A DNA stretch of 64,000 nt from Fortiea contorta PCC 7126 (GTDB lineage: Bacteria > Cyanobacteriota > Cyanobacteriia > Cyanobacteriales > Nostocaceae), in assembly GCF_000332295.1 (NCBI RefSeq), contig NZ_KB235930.1:1803895-1867894 (forward strand), read 5' to 3'. Position numbers and translations under genes: made by a program. The notes under the pieces were generated by a model. The model worked only from the letters and a program-made list of their open reading frames with translations, made no database searches and had not been told where the DNA came from. Numbering within the stretch: position 1 is the stretch's first letter; each line of letters begins with the position of its first letter. Positions 36,039 to 47,576 of the stretch are shown piece after piece.

Positions 36039-38981
36039 CTAACTTACCTTAAACATCTCCACAGTTTCCTGCAGTCCTTGGGAAATTTCTACAGTTTGTT
36101 GCAGAGATTCAGAAACCAAGCGAGAAGAAGTGCTGGTGCGTTGTGAGACAGCGGCGATTTCTTGGATCAATTGAGTGACTGTTTGCGATGTTTGCACTTG
36201 AGATGTAGCTGCGGTGGAAATTGACCGCACCAGGAAATCAATTTGATGCGACACATGCAATATCTGACTTAAACTCTGCTTTGCATTTGTCACAATCCGC
36301 GTCCCTTCGACCACTTGAGAAGTTCCTTGTTCAATGGTTTGTACGAGTTCGTTGGTTTCTCGTTGAATATTGGTAACAATTTGTTCGACTTCTTGGGTAG
36401 CGAAAGCAGAACGGGCTGCTAACTCGCCGACTTCTTCTGCAACTATGGCAAAACCTTGACCTTCATCTCCCGCTCGATTGGCTTCAATCCCCGCGTTAAT
36501 TGCTAATAAGTTGGTTTGCAGTGCAATTTGATTAATTAAGGACACTACACGAGAGATTTCTTGAGTAGATTCACCGAGATGCTTAATTTTTTTAGCAGTT
36601 TCGTTAACAGTTTCCCGCACAGCCAAAATATTATCCACTGTCAAATCTATTGCTTGTTCGCTTTCCGTAGCCGAGCGCGAAGCATTTTCAGCTACAATAG
36701 CAGCCTGTCGAGCATTTGCAGCCACAGATTGAATGGAATCCGTCATTTGGTCGATAGCGTTTTGGATATGGTTAATTTCCTCAGCTTGGGTGAGAGCTTC
36801 TGCTGCTAGCTGATTAATCGCACCTTCATTAGAAGCGATCGCATAATTCACTTGAGTAGCAGACTTCTTGACTTTGGTGACAATCAAGCGCAGACTTTCG
36901 ACAATAGAATTAAAGAAATCAGCCACAGTACCAATTTCTCCATCTTTAACGTCAGCATGTACCGTCAAATCGCCTCTGGTGACACCTTCAATATGATTCA
37001 GCAGTTGCAAAATTTGCAATTGCAAAGCTTCTTTTTGCTGTCTTTCGCCAATAGAAACTGTTTCTGCATTTTGGCGCCCTTGTTCTAACCTGCGGAGCAA
37101 TTCTGCTTGTTCGAGCGCAAAACCAACTTGAATTGCTACCTGTTTAAATAAATTTATTTCTATATCTCGCCATTGATGTTGATTAGTACATTGATGCGCT
37201 ACTAATAAACCTTGTAGCTGTTTGTTCACAAAAATGGGCGCTAATAAATAAGCCTTAACCCCTAATTTTTCTAATTGTTCAAGTTCAGAGGAATTTAAAC
37301 CGGCTTTATGGATGTTGTTAACCGCTTTCACCATTCCTGTTTCGTAGTCTTCTAAATATTCCCGCACCAAATAGGGATTATGAATCTTGACACCTAAACT
37401 TCCTGGCCATTCATAACCAACAGATTCAGCAATAATTGTAGCTTGCCAATCGGCTTGCAAACGATAGAAAACCAAACGATCAACGACTAAAACTTCTCGC
37501 AGACTATTGACTGCAGTTTTTATAATTGTTTCGCTGTTGAGTGTTTCTCGCAAGCGACTAGTAATTTCATTGAGTTGTAGTGCTAATCTGGCTTCATTTT
37601 CTTGATGGCTAGCTTGAGCTATGATGCTATCTGCCATTTTGTTAAACGTGACTGCTAATTGACCGATTTCGTCAGTAGCAAACACCGAACATCGAGAAGT
37701 GCGATCGCCATCAGCAAATTTTTGCGCTGTTTGTTGTAATTCTTCAATTGGTGTAATAATTCCTCGTTTGAGAATTAACGCCCAGATAAACACAATTACT
37801 AAAGCCACAAAAACAATTAATAGCTCGGCAATTAAGCTTTGTTCTAGCAATTTGTTGAGAGTAGTTTCCGGAGTTCCCCGCACTAAAATTGCTACGGGTT
37901 GATTACCAAAAACAATGCGTTGTTTATCGGATTCTTCAATAATTTTATTAGGTATAGCCTTCGCTGCGATCGTGTAAATATTCTTGCCAATTGATACTCG
38001 CCCAGTTACTATTTTTGTATCCGGAGTATTCACAACAGCAGTCAATAAAGATTGTTTCGTTTCTGGCGGTAATTCAATATTAGCTACAGATTGATTTAGT
38101 TCATCTAATTGACCCTGTTCTAGAGCAGTAGCTAAAGCAAATTCTCCTGTGGGTTTCCGCATATAAATTGCACTATATCCACCCCCAGTAGCTCTGAGTG
38201 TCGATCTAACAATTGTATCTTTACTGTTGATAATATCTCCAGAGATTAACGCTCCAATGACTACCTTGGTGTTAGGGTCTTTAACAGGTGTAACTGTATA
38301 ACGAATTAAAGCATCTTCTTTACTAATACCATCTTGTAAAGGTGGTGATTCTCGACTTAATTCTGACCAGCTAACGATTCTCGTAGCTTTAATTTGTTGA
38401 GGATTTTTAAAAACTTCATTAACTAAGTTACTAGGATTAAAAATTTCCCCTTCTCGATTAGCATTAGCATTGACAATAATTTGAAAATCTTTGCCGACTA
38501 AAGTAGCATATTCAATTGTTCTGGCTTTAACTTCATTAATGAGAATTTGTTTAACTTCTGCCTTTAAATTCGCGTCTAAAACCTTACCTGACGTATGAAG
38601 TTGGGCAGCTTTAATAATTGCGGCATTATCTGATTGTCCCCGAAAACCAAAGCCCATCTGATTGACTTTAATATTGTAATTAATATCGGTAACGACGACT
38701 TCTGATTTGGCTTGTTCAACTAATTGATTCCGCAAACCACTAGTAATAATGACTGTGCCTGCAATCCCAATTCCCAAAATAGAGACTAATTCAGATGCTA
38801 GCAGAGCAATCCATTGTTTGCGACTAATTGGCAGATTATAAAATCTTTGAATAAAAGGTTTTTTAGGTGTTTGTGCAGAACTATCACTTAATTCCACTGG
38901 TGGTGATATCACCTTAATCGGCAATGATAAGTGAGAATCTGATTTCTTTCTGGGATAACTGCCATTAAACTTACGAACCAT
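36039..38981 (-). CDS. Methyl-accepting chemotaxis receptor with GAF domain
   Basis: 980 residues. TM1 about 52-76, a periplasmic Cache-like domain (about 80-370), TM2 about 378-402, HAMP, GAF about 465-640, a second HAMP-like segment (about 650-715), then the signalling helices with the conserved tip region ([20 protein letters not shown]). The GAF lacks the chromophore cysteine: where cyanobacteriochromes have Cys-His it reads [12 protein letters not shown], so it is probably not bilin-binding. Notably the tip reads [19 protein letters not shown]. It follows cheA in the taxis cluster with a 476-bp gap, so it may have its own promoter. It resembles the second receptor at 42655. Confidence 0.93.
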   Translation of the reverse strand: MVRKFNGSYPRKKSDSHLSLPIKVISPPVELSDSSAQTPKKPFIQRFYNLPISRKQWIALLASELVSILGIGIAGTVIITSGLRNQLVEQAKSEVVVTDINYNIKVNQMGFGFRGQSDNAAIIKAAQLHTSGKVLDANLKAEVKQILINEVKARTIEYATLVGKDFQIIVNANANREGEIFNPSNLVNEVFKNPQQIKATRIVSWSELSRESPPLQDGISKEDALIRYTVTPVKDPNTKVVIGALISGDIINSKDTIVRSTLRATGGGYSAIYMRKPTGEFALATALEQGQLDELNQSVANIELPPETKQSLLTAVVNTPDTKIVTGRVSIGKNIYTIAAKAIPNKIIEESDKQRIVFGNQPVAILVRGTPETTLNKLLEQSLIAELLIVFVALVIVFIWALILKRGIITPIEELQQTAQKFADGDRTSRCSVFATDEIGQLAVTFNKMADSIIAQASHQENEARLALQLNEITSRLRETLNSETIIKTAVNSLREVLVVDRLVFYRLQADWQATIIAESVGYEWPGSLGVKIHNPYLVREYLEDYETGMVKAVNNIHKAGLNSSELEQLEKLGVKAYLLAPIFVNKQLQGLLVAHQCTNQHQWRDIEINLFKQVAIQVGFALEQAELLRRLEQGRQNAETVSIGERQQKEALQLQILQLLNHIEGVTRGDLTVHADVKDGEIGTVADFFNSIVESLRLIVTKVKKSATQVNYAIASNEGAINQLAAEALTQAEEINHIQNAIDQMTDSIQSVAANARQAAIVAENASRSATESEQAIDLTVDNILAVRETVNETAKKIKHLGESTQEISRVVSLINQIALQTNLLAINAGIEANRAGDEGQGFAIVAEEVGELAARSAFATQEVEQIVTNIQRETNELVQTIEQGTSQVVEGTRIVTNAKQSLSQILHVSHQIDFLVRSISTAATSQVQTSQTVTQLIQEIAAVSQRTSTSSRLVSESLQQTVEISQGLQETVEMFKVS

Positions 38982-39457
38982 AAAATTAATCTTGTGAAGA
39001 AGTGAACAAATAACACAAATTAGCCGCCAAGAATCTATCTGCTGTCATGAATTAAAATCACAGCAGATAACCTGGGGAAAACTATCTCTGTTAGAGAGCG
39101 TATCCAAGACAATCATTAACTGTCAGGAACCCTAGTTGTCACAGAGAATTTGAAAAACAGAAATATCTAGGTTTGACCTGAATTTACACTAAAATCTGTC
39201 AAATCTAATGTATATTGAATCACTGATGATGTATATTTATAATAAATCATCTTAGACAACTAAAACATATCTTTACTAATTCATAATTCTTAATTAAAAC
39301 ATGTGTAAAAACGCCTGTAGGGTGGACATTTGCCACCCTACAAAAACTTGCACCATTATTGATTAATGGCATGAATTAAAAAACGACTTTTCCTGCGTCC
39401 CTATACAAATCAAGAGATTTGGATTATGGGCGATCCCATTGATTATCTGTTACCTAT
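38982..39457. other. Gene-free stretch with a 9-bp hairpin repeat
   Basis: AT-rich gap between cheA and the downstream receptor gene. The only clear structure is GTAGGGTGG (39317-39325) pairing with CCACCCTAC (39333-39341) across 7 bases, the same stem as at 52597-52621. It may end the cheA transcript. The part near 38982-39200 likely holds the receptor promoter. Confidence 0.5.
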
Positions 39458-42400
39458 TCAATTGTTATGAGATGACAAAGTGCCAGTGACAGAAAAAATG
39501 ATATCTTCTAGAGTCCGGAGCAATTCCTGCTCGTTATAGGGTTTAGAGAAATAAGCTCGCGCCCCCAGTTGGATTGCTAATTGTCGATGTTTAGCGCTAC
39601 TGCGCGAAGTCAACATGGCGATGGGAATATTTTTCATATCCATGTTAGATTTCACTCGTCCTAAAAAGCCATAACCATCAAGGCGAGGCATTTCAATATC
39701 ACAAATCACAGCTTGCACTTGTAAGCCATTTTGCAGTTTATCCAAAGCGTCTTGACCGTCTTTCGCTTGTTCTACTTGATATCCTCCTTTTTCTAAAGTT
39801 AAAGCTAAAAAGCGACGGACATTAATAGAGTCATCAACGATTAAAATTGTGCCTTTTTGATTAGGAGATGGTGTGGTTAATTTGTCATCATGGGACACAA
39901 GAAAAGCTGTTTTTAATCTAGCTGATGGTAATTGATTTCCTCTGGGAGCGCGTTGGTTAGTAGTAATCCAATACAAGAATTCATTAGTATTAACTAACGG
40001 CACCACCCGACCATCACCGAGAATTGTGCAATTATTAAAGCCTTCAGGTAGCGGGATATTCCCTTCAATTTGACGAATAGCAACTTCTTGCTCACCCCAA
40101 CAACGATCTACTTGCACAGCGACAGACTGAGTACTAGTTTTGATGATTAAAACACTACTAGCATTAATCGCTGGTGGAGTTTCTAAATCTGGGCTATTGT
40201 AACGGGGACTATTAAATTCTAAGTAGCGACCAACGCGGATTAATGACAACATATTACCTTGCCAGTTAATAACTTCACTACCCGCCATTGCAAAAACTTG
40301 CTCGTTTTGTAGTAAAAAGATTTCGGAAACGACATCAGTGGGAAACGCCAATAACATTCTATTGCTCTCGACTAGTAGCACTCGCGCCACCGAGAGTGTA
40401 AACGGTACAGAGAGCGTAAAAGTAGTACCCACACCCGGTTGAGTATCAACTTTGATGTCACCACGGATAAGTTTGAGGTTATTACGCACTACATCCATTC
40501 CCACACCGCGACCAGATAAAGTGGTAACGCGGTCGGAGGTGGTGAATCCTGGCTCAAAAATGAGCGATAGTAACTCTTCATCGCTAGCGCTAGCTAACAG
40601 AGAAGCATCTAAGCCCATATTTAGAGCGCGATCGCGGATTTTATCTAAAGAAATCCCTCGCCCATCATCACGTACAGTAATCAAGGTGCGATTACTGCGA
40701 TGAGTAGCTTTAATTTGAATCAATCCTTGCTCTGATTTACCTAAAGCGCGGCGAGTAATCGAGTCTTCGATACCATGATCAAAAGCATTCCGCAGTAAGT
40801 GCATTAACGGGTCATTCAATGCTTCTAAAATACTGCGTTCAATCAAGGTGTTACCACCTTCAATTTTTAACTGGACATTTTTACCGTATTCTACATTCAG
40901 GTCACGCAAGGCTCTAGGAAACCGATCAGTTAAATCGGCTAGAGGACGCATTCTTACTTGCGTCAACTTGGTCTGCAAGTGTTTTGATGTTTTGTTTAAC
41001 TTGCGCGCAATTTGATCAGCATCATCAACGCTGAGTTGAACGTCAGTTGTTACCTCTTGTACCTGAACAATGGTTTCCATCACCTCTTGGGACAACAGAT
41101 TTAATTCGCTATAGCGATCCATTTCTAAAGCGTCAAACCCGTTCTCTACGCCTGGTGTTTGGTAGCCATTATCATGAGCAAAATTATATTCTCGATAATT
41201 GTCTGTTAACGGTGGAATACCAGATGCAGCCAAGGCTTGAGTAGAAATTTTATCGTATGCTGCCCTTAATTCCTGATTTTCGCGGTCAAGAACTTGCACC
41301 CGTTGACTTAGGTTGCGAATCAACTTGCGTAATCTTTCTAGTTGCAGATTCAATCCATTGCGCTGAATGATCAATTCCCCAAACAAATCATTGATTTGCT
41401 CAAGTTGCTTGCTGGGAACCCGGACTGTGTTTTCTGTGGTGTCGCGGTCTTTACCAGCGCCGTTGGTTTCAGCTTTGCGTTCCACAAACTTGTAATCAGT
41501 GGTGGGAATTTCTCCAGCGCTGACTGGTGCAGGGATTTTAATTTCTGGCTCAATTTCCTCTTCTAAAGATTCAAAACTAGCTGCAATAATTTTTTCATCC
41601 AACCAGCTTTCGTCGGCTGATTCTGCATCCAATTCATCCAACTCATCCACTGCGAGTGATTCCATTGGTGAGGTGGCTGTATCTGCGGCGAGAAACTGGG
41701 CGATCGCTGCGGCTGTATCTGCGTCAGTCACAGGAGATGTGCTCAACTCGATCGCTGTAGGTAAACTGTCTAATTGATTTGTCAGTACCAAAGCCTGCGA
41801 TCGCCGCCAAGCTTGCAATGCTAACTGAGCAATTTCTGTCACTTGCTGAGGATCTGCGGCTGCTAAATGCTGAGTCACCGACTCACACAATTGACTAAAA
41901 GCCGCTAACTGCAACATTTCCCCCAAACCACCCAATTCTGCAGCCATAATGGCTACTTCTTCTTGTAAGCAAGGCTGTTCACTATCCATCAAGACAGATT
42001 CCAACCGCTGTAAACAGCCTTCTACCTCAGTTTCAAATAACAGCGGGATAATATCTTGTCCCTCTTCCGGTGAGAGCATGGTGGTGGCGTCTTCTGGGGT
42101 GGGGTCGCCCAAACGCTCATGTAGCTCATCAAAAACTGGGTAACAAAAAGTTGCTAACCATTCTTCTTCAATCGCATTTCCTTCTGAAAGCAGCTCTACT
42201 ATTTGGCGTAGCCAGTCTACCCCAGATAGCAATAAACTTTGTAACTGGGTATCAATTTCTAAAGAGTTTTTGCGCGTTTTTAAAACCTTCAAGGAATCTT
42301 CTAAACGGTGCGCTAAATCACTCAGCGTCCGAAATCCCATCATTCCCGCGCCGCCTTTGATAGAATGAGCAGCGCGCAGTGCTCCATTAATCCTATCCAA

Positions 42401-42514
42401 ATCGATGCGGTTGCTGGCGTTGATTTCTAACAATACCCCCTCTAAGGTATTGAGGTAATCGGTGGCTTCTTCCAGAAACTGCATCTGGATTTCCAGTTCT
42501 TTGTCTTGCAGCAT
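39458..42514 (-). CDS. cheA: Hybrid CheA-type histidine kinase with C-terminal receiver
   Basis: 1018 residues. N-terminal Hpt with phospho-acceptor H50 in AAHSIKGGAGMMGF, a long acidic linker (about 130-360) with a second helical part, dimerisation and HATPase domains (LMHLLRNAFDHGIED, DDGRGI, GRGVGMDVV), a CheW-like domain and a receiver near 880-1010 (ILIVDDSINVRRF, CDIEMPRLDG). This is the pilus/phototaxis CheA layout of cyanobacteria (PixL/HmpE/PtxE class). It phosphorylates the CheY-like and PatA-type regulators encoded upstream. Confidence 0.94.
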   Translation of the reverse strand: MLQDKELEIQMQFLEEATDYLNTLEGVLLEINASNRIDLDRINGALRAAHSIKGGAGMMGFRTLSDLAHRLEDSLKVLKTRKNSLEIDTQLQSLLLSGVDWLRQIVELLSEGNAIEEEWLATFCYPVFDELHERLGDPTPEDATTMLSPEEGQDIIPLLFETEVEGCLQRLESVLMDSEQPCLQEEVAIMAAELGGLGEMLQLAAFSQLCESVTQHLAAADPQQVTEIAQLALQAWRRSQALVLTNQLDSLPTAIELSTSPVTDADTAAAIAQFLAADTATSPMESLAVDELDELDAESADESWLDEKIIAASFESLEEEIEPEIKIPAPVSAGEIPTTDYKFVERKAETNGAGKDRDTTENTVRVPSKQLEQINDLFGELIIQRNGLNLQLERLRKLIRNLSQRVQVLDRENQELRAAYDKISTQALAASGIPPLTDNYREYNFAHDNGYQTPGVENGFDALEMDRYSELNLLSQEVMETIVQVQEVTTDVQLSVDDADQIARKLNKTSKHLQTKLTQVRMRPLADLTDRFPRALRDLNVEYGKNVQLKIEGGNTLIERSILEALNDPLMHLLRNAFDHGIEDSITRRALGKSEQGLIQIKATHRSNRTLITVRDDGRGISLDKIRDRALNMGLDASLLASASDEELLSLIFEPGFTTSDRVTTLSGRGVGMDVVRNNLKLIRGDIKVDTQPGVGTTFTLSVPFTLSVARVLLVESNRMLLAFPTDVVSEIFLLQNEQVFAMAGSEVINWQGNMLSLIRVGRYLEFNSPRYNSPDLETPPAINASSVLIIKTSTQSVAVQVDRCWGEQEVAIRQIEGNIPLPEGFNNCTILGDGRVVPLVNTNEFLYWITTNQRAPRGNQLPSARLKTAFLVSHDDKLTTPSPNQKGTILIVDDSINVRRFLALTLEKGGYQVEQAKDGQDALDKLQNGLQVQAVICDIEMPRLDGYGFLGRVKSNMDMKNIPIAMLTSRSSAKHRQLAIQLGARAYFSKPYNEQELLRTLEDIIFSVTGTLSSHNN

Positions 42515-42524
42515 AATTTTTGGT

Positions 42525-42651
42525 TTTGGTCAATGGTCAATAATCATTTGTCATTGGTCGTTGGTCATTTGTCATTGGTTTGAATCTGTCGCCGAATTTT
42601 AGGGAATTACTAGGAAGCCGATCTGCAGGATCAGACAAATGACAAATGACT
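42525..42651. repeat. Tandem GTCATTTGTCATTGG-type repeats in inverted arrangement
   Basis: The spacer between cheA and the receptor gene holds several degenerate GTCATTGGTC / GTCATTTGTC units (42530-42580) and, at 42633-42651, complementary-sense AATGACAAATGAC units. The two arms can pair into a long hairpin. Such repeats are typical filler in Nostocales and could attenuate transcription between these two operon genes. Confidence 0.55.
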
Positions 42652-42654
42652 TGC

Positions 42655-45483
42655 TTAACTGACCTTGAATGTACCGACGGTTTCCTGCAATTCTTGAGAA
42701 ATATCGACGGTTTGTTGCAAAGATTCGGATACTAGTCGGGAAGAATCACTGGTGCGTTGAGAAACTGCAGCGATCGCTTTCATCAATTCGCTCACAGTTT
42801 GGGATGTTTCTACCTGAGAAGTGGTGGCTGTGGAAATCGACTGTACTAAATAGTCAATTTGACGAGACACCTCCAAAATTTGACCCAAACTTTGTTTAGC
42901 ATCCTCCACAATTCTTGTCCCTTCCACCACCTGGGAAGTACCTACTTCCATCGCCTGCACTACTTCGCTGGTTTCCCGCTGGATGTTATCGACAATTTGC
43001 TCAATTTCTTTGGTAGCAGCGGCGCTGCGGGCTGCTAGTTCCCCGACTTCTTCCGCAACTACCGCAAAACCTTGTCCTTCTTCACCAGCGCGGGCGGCTT
43101 CAATCCCAGCGTTAATGGCTAGCAAGTTGGTCTGCATGGCGATTTGGTTAATCAAAGAAACGACGCGGGAAATTTGTTGAGAAGATTCTCCTAAACGCTT
43201 GACTTTTTTGGCAGTTTCTCCTACAGTTTCCCGCAAAGACAGGATATTTTGCACCGTCAAATCCATCGCCTGACCGCTCTTGGTGGCGGTGTGGGCGGCG
43301 TGGTTAGCAATGACGGCGGCTTGCTGGGCGTTTTCTGCTACGGCTTGGATGGAATGGGTCATGAAGTCCACTGCATCTAAGGTGCGGTTAATTTCGGCAC
43401 TTTGGGTGAGGGCTTCTTCTGCTAGTTGGCGAATGGCGTTTTCATTGGAGCCGACCGCTGTATTGACTTGAGTAGCAGCTTTTTTCACCTGGGTAACAAT
43501 ATCCCGCAGACTCTCAACAATGGAGTTGAAAAAGTCGGCGACGGTGCCAATTTCCCCTGCTGTCACGTCAGCCCGCACTGTTAAATCTCCTCTAGCTGCA
43601 CCTTCAACGTCACTCAGCAGTTCTAAAAGTTGATTTTGCAGGGCTACTTTTTGTCCCCGTTCTGTCTCTGAATCTAGCTGGGCTGCGGCTCTGGCTTTTT
43701 CTAATTCTTGCAGCAGATGGGCTTGTTCTATGGCGTAGCTGATTTGAATTGCAGTTTGTTTCATCAAATCAATTTCTGATTGCTGCCAAACTCGTGGACT
43801 TTCACAGTGATGGGCAATTAATAGACCCAGGAGGTTATTTTCTGCAATAATGGGGGCGATCAAATTGCCTTTGACTGCGTATTTTTCTAACATTTGGGTG
43901 TAACAAGTATTGCTACCCAAAGTCGGCTCTTGGGAAATATTAGCGATCGCTCTGACTCGCCCTTCTTTATAAGTTTCTACATGGCGTTCCCGGAAACAAG
44001 GGTCGTCGATTTCCAAGCCGTTCATTTTTGGCCAGATCCCACCGATGGATTCAGCGACAACTACCCCTTCCCATGTCGGTGGATGCAATTCGTAGATGAG
44101 CACTCGGTCTGTTTTCAGTGCTTGACGGACTTCTTTGACTGCTGTTTTGTAGATGTCTTCGATTTTGAGATTGCGCCGCACCCGCAGTGTAATCTCTGCA
44201 AGTAATTTTGCTCGTTCTGTTTCTAGTTCTTGTTCTTTGACTAGGGCTTGCAATTTATCAGCCATCTGGTTAATGTTGCTACCCAAAACCCCTAATTCGT
44301 CTTCTGTGCGAACTTCTAACCGGGTGTTAAGTTCACCTTGACCAAGTTTGCTCACCGCTTCTGTAGCCTGCACAATCGGCTGTGTGGCTCGTTTCGCTAA
44401 CCAAGCAGCGATCGCCGCTACAATTAAAGCAGTTAGTCCAGTCCCAATAGCGATCGTCCACAGAAATTGTTTTTGTGGCGCGAAAGCCACTGCAACATCA
44501 GTCGCCACTACCACTTCCCATTTCAATTCTGGCAGCCCTTCCAGTTTTCTCGATGGTACATAGCTGACTAGTTGCGTTTGCTGGTCAATTTGGTCAACTG
44601 TCACAAAGCTATTGGTCTTTTTGGCTGTTTGCAAAGCATCTAAACCCGGAAAATCTTTCTTCGCATCTCTACCGATATGTTTTTTTTCTGCGGCTGCGAA
44701 AAATTTTCCCGATTCATCAATTAAATGATATTCATGTCCATTAACGGCGTAATTTTTGATCACCTCATCTATGGATTTTACGGGCATCCGTAGTCTAACT
44801 ATGGCGACAGTTTGTCCGGTGACGCTATCTTTTACTGGTGCTAGAGCATAAACGCTCAGTAATCCTGAGGTTTTTGATATTTGCGGTTGCGTAAGCAGTG
44901 CCGTATTTTTTTGCAGGACAGTTTGAAAATAGTTCCTGTCTTTGAGATTGGGAATAGTTTCGTTGGTACCGGTGGCGATTGGATTACCGTTGAGGTCGAT
45001 GACAGCGGCGCTATCATAAACTTTGTAACTTTCTAAAAAGTGGTCTAATACTGCTTGCTTGTCTTGAACTGTCGTGACGTCTTTAACTTTGGCATTGTTC
45101 AATAACGGCAGATTAGACAAAATCTTAACATCTCCGTACCGTTCAAACATAAAACGGTTGACTTGATCAGTTAAAGCGATCGCTTCTGCTTCTTGGGCTT
45201 GGGTAATTTGCTGCGAAATCGATTTATTGGCGACACTATAGGCGATAGCCCCAATTCCTAATACAGGTATTGTGCCAATAGCGATCGCTAAAGCTGTGAC
45301 TTTTGTACTTAAATTTAACCGCTTAAAATAGTTAACTAGCTGATTCGAGGAAACACGACGATCAGTTTGATTACTAGATTTCAGCGGTATTTGTACCACA
45401 CTCTCATTGACTTTTTCTGATGTCATCCGTGACGCTCCATTGCGAGCATCATTATTATTAGCCGTGTCAGTTTTATTTAACAT
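42655..45483 (-). CDS. Methyl-accepting chemotaxis receptor with cyanobacteriochrome-like GAF
   Basis: 942 residues. TM1 about 62-84, double-Cache domain about 100-335, TM2 about 340-363, HAMP about 364-418, GAF about 425-595, second HAMP-like segment, signalling domain to the end ([20 protein letters not shown]). The GAF keeps DPCF at 494-497 and a cysteine at 527, but the usual following His is Tyr (C527-Y528) and the spacing is three residues longer than in DXCF photoreceptors. It may be a decayed or unusual bilin site. It is the receptor of the taxis operon, between cheW and cheA. Confidence 0.92.
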   Translation of the reverse strand: MLNKTDTANNNDARNGASRMTSEKVNESVVQIPLKSSNQTDRRVSSNQLVNYFKRLNLSTKVTALAIAIGTIPVLGIGAIAYSVANKSISQQITQAQEAEAIALTDQVNRFMFERYGDVKILSNLPLLNNAKVKDVTTVQDKQAVLDHFLESYKVYDSAAVIDLNGNPIATGTNETIPNLKDRNYFQTVLQKNTALLTQPQISKTSGLLSVYALAPVKDSVTGQTVAIVRLRMPVKSIDEVIKNYAVNGHEYHLIDESGKFFAAAEKKHIGRDAKKDFPGLDALQTAKKTNSFVTVDQIDQQTQLVSYVPSRKLEGLPELKWEVVVATDVAVAFAPQKQFLWTIAIGTGLTALIVAAIAAWLAKRATQPIVQATEAVSKLGQGELNTRLEVRTEDELGVLGSNINQMADKLQALVKEQELETERAKLLAEITLRVRRNLKIEDIYKTAVKEVRQALKTDRVLIYELHPPTWEGVVVAESIGGIWPKMNGLEIDDPCFRERHVETYKEGRVRAIANISQEPTLGSNTCYTQMLEKYAVKGNLIAPIIAENNLLGLLIAHHCESPRVWQQSEIDLMKQTAIQISYAIEQAHLLQELEKARAAAQLDSETERGQKVALQNQLLELLSDVEGAARGDLTVRADVTAGEIGTVADFFNSIVESLRDIVTQVKKAATQVNTAVGSNENAIRQLAEEALTQSAEINRTLDAVDFMTHSIQAVAENAQQAAVIANHAAHTATKSGQAMDLTVQNILSLRETVGETAKKVKRLGESSQQISRVVSLINQIAMQTNLLAINAGIEAARAGEEGQGFAVVAEEVGELAARSAAATKEIEQIVDNIQRETSEVVQAMEVGTSQVVEGTRIVEDAKQSLGQILEVSRQIDYLVQSISTATTSQVETSQTVSELMKAIAAVSQRTSDSSRLVSESLQQTVDISQELQETVGTFKVS

Positions 45484-45545
45484 AAACCAATTCCCCTGAA
45501 ATAGGTGAAGAAAAACACTAAAAAGCCGTTTTTTAGTAGTACACC

Positions 45546-46043
45546 CTAATCACTGCGGAGAATAGAAGAATGAACAATAGCTTGTGCATCCAACACCAGC
45601 AAAATTTCTTGCTGTTGCACAGTGCAACCCCGTAGATATGGCACTAAACTAGATGCTACATGACCCACAGGTGAACGAATTTCGTCTGGCATAAACTTAG
45701 TTGTACCTTTGATTTCTTGGACAACTAAACCTACGAGCAGCGATTCCACTCGCACAACAATCACATTGTACTGCCGCAGTCTGTAGTCTAAGGATTCTAA
45801 GTTGAGCATCCTTGGTAGATCGATCACCCAAATTATGCGACTGCGCCAATTCATTAACCCTAATATACAACCGGGTATATTTGGCATCGCTGTTACAGAC
45901 TCCACAGGTACTATAACCGCTTCTTGTGTGTGCCGCATCGCTAAAACAGCGGCAGTTTGTTGATTTAGTTGAAATTTGAGATAACCATCACCCAAGTTAT
46001 TTTGATTGGGTTTAGAAGAAAGTGTTAGTTTTGAACTATTCAT
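45546..46043 (-). CDS. cheW: CheW-like chemotaxis coupling protein
   Basis: 165 residues with a single CheW domain: [64 protein letters not shown]. It would couple the receptors to the CheA kinase. It is followed by the receptor gene after 62 bp and preceded by the CheY-like gene with a 4-bp gap, so it is part of one operon. Size and motifs are normal. Confidence 0.9.
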   Translation of the reverse strand: MNSSKLTLSSKPNQNNLGDGYLKFQLNQQTAAVLAMRHTQEAVIVPVESVTAMPNIPGCILGLMNWRSRIIWVIDLPRMLNLESLDYRLRQYNVIVVRVESLLVGLVVQEIKGTTKFMPDEIRSPVGHVASSLVPYLRGCTVQQQEILLVLDAQAIVHSSILRSD

Positions 46044-46047
46044 CGAT

Positions 46048-46425
46048 TCAAATTACTACTGATTTAATAGCACGTAAGAGCTGCTCGCGTGTGTACGGTT
46101 TAGTGAGATAAGCATCTGCACCCTGTCTCATCCCCCACAAACGGTCAATTTCTAAATTTTTAGAACTACAAATTACAATCGGAACTTTTTCTGTATCTGG
46201 ATTTTTCTTTAATAATCGACACAATTCAAATCCACTTATACCCGGCATCACTACATCAGTTACAATCACATCTGGTCGTTGTCGTATGGCTTTTTCCACA
46301 GCTTCTTTGGCACCACGAGCTTGAATTACTTGATAGCCGCTTTCTTCAAGATAATGGCTCATTAACTCTAATTCGCTGGGAGAATCCTCTACAATTAAAA
46401 TCGTGCCGAGTAAGGTGATATTCAT
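46048..46425 (-). CDS. CheY-like response regulator
   Basis: 125 residues, receiver only: ILIVEDSPSELELM, phospho-acceptor in VIVTDVVMPGISG and K in LTKPY. In pix/hmp/ptx-type operons this protein controls the pilus motor with the PatA-type regulator. Its stop lies 4 bp before the cheW start. Confidence 0.92.
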   Translation of the reverse strand: MNITLLGTILIVEDSPSELELMSHYLEESGYQVIQARGAKEAVEKAIRQRPDVIVTDVVMPGISGFELCRLLKKNPDTEKVPIVICSSKNLEIDRLWGMRQGADAYLTKPYTREQLLRAIKSVVI

Positions 46426-46496
46426 TGCTTAATCTCCTAAAAAATTAAATCGGTGTTACTAAATATACTGATGATCCACCACTGATAATTTTTAAA

Positions 46497-47576
46497 TTAA
46501 CCGATATGTTTAAACACCATTTTTAATAAATCTGATTGCGTAAAAGGCTTGGTTAAATAACCCGAAGACCTCACTACTTTTGCCTTAGCTCTGTCAATAA
46601 ACCCGGTTCTACCAGTCACCATAATAATTGGTGTATTCTTGAAATTTGAATGCCTTCGCAATAAAGAACATAACTCATAACCATCTAAATTTGGCATTTC
46701 TACATCCAGCAAAATCAGGTCTGGTTTACTGCGGAGTATTTGCATCAAAGCCTTGACTGGATCGTTTATCATCACCACATAAAATGTATTCTCATCCAAA
46801 AAATGCTTGATGGAATTTAGTACTGTTTGACTGTCATCAATGCAGGCAATTGTATACAGGTTCTTATTAACAGGTAGCTGGGTAACTGTGCTATTGCGGT
46901 GCTCAGGTACATCGAAATTAGGTTGTCTTGGTAATGGTAATTGTTGCCCAACTTTTATTTGCGATTGTGATTGAGTTTGAGCAACTTTTGGTGTGGATAC
47001 AGATGACGAAATTCCCCCCGCCGGCACTGATGACTGGATATTTTGTCGATTGCGTAGCTGCTTCTGACAATGTTCAACTAATAAGCGCAGATCTAATCGT
47101 CCAAACTTTGCTAATTCGCCCAAAGAAACATCAGAATTAAACTCATAACTTCCTTCTTTTAAGGACAAAAATGACTCTAATACTTCTTTCGCCAACTCAT
47201 CTATCAAATAAGCTGCTTGGGAAGGGGTGATGTATTCTTGATCAACTAACCAGCAAATAGCTTGATAATCTGCATTTGCTGTAGACTGAGTTTCGTTCTT
47301 TCCCTCAAACATCAGCCGCATTTGCACACGAGTAGCGCTGTTGAGATTGGGAACTTGCTGGCTTAGACGTCGCAAATGGCTATCAAGCCGCTCAAACAGT
47401 TTATCTGAATACGAGGCATAAGTAAGTTTACCGTCTTCCAGATAAATTGACCAAGAAACTGTTCCACTATATACACGTAAGTGGCCCGTAGCACGCCGAC
47501 TTGTGAGTTGCGCTAACAGTGATAATGGATGTAGTTTCTGAAACAACTTGTAGCTACCTGTAGGAGTTGTGCTCAT
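46497..47576 (-). CDS. PatA-type response regulator (N-terminal PATAN-like domain, C-terminal receiver)
   Basis: 359 residues. The N-terminal half (LAQLTSRRATGHLRVYSGTV and the PSQAAYLIDELAKEVL helix region) matches the DUF4388/PATAN-type domain of PatA, PixG and HmpA. A Gln/Pro-rich linker at about 190-235 precedes the receiver (ACIDDSQTVLNSI, LLDVEMPNLDG, LTKPF). It is the first gene of the taxis operon, the normal order in cyanobacteria. PATAN regulators interact with pilus assembly proteins in phototaxis. Which taxis system this is (pix, hmp or ptx) cannot be settled by eye. Confidence 0.9.
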   Translation of the reverse strand: MSTTPTGSYKLFQKLHPLSLLAQLTSRRATGHLRVYSGTVSWSIYLEDGKLTYASYSDKLFERLDSHLRRLSQQVPNLNSATRVQMRLMFEGKNETQSTANADYQAICWLVDQEYITPSQAAYLIDELAKEVLESFLSLKEGSYEFNSDVSLGELAKFGRLDLRLLVEHCQKQLRNRQNIQSSVPAGGISSSVSTPKVAQTQSQSQIKVGQQLPLPRQPNFDVPEHRNSTVTQLPVNKNLYTIACIDDSQTVLNSIKHFLDENTFYVVMINDPVKALMQILRSKPDLILLDVEMPNLDGYELCSLLRRHSNFKNTPIIMVTGRTGFIDRAKAKVVRSSGYLTKPFTQSDLLKMVFKHIG

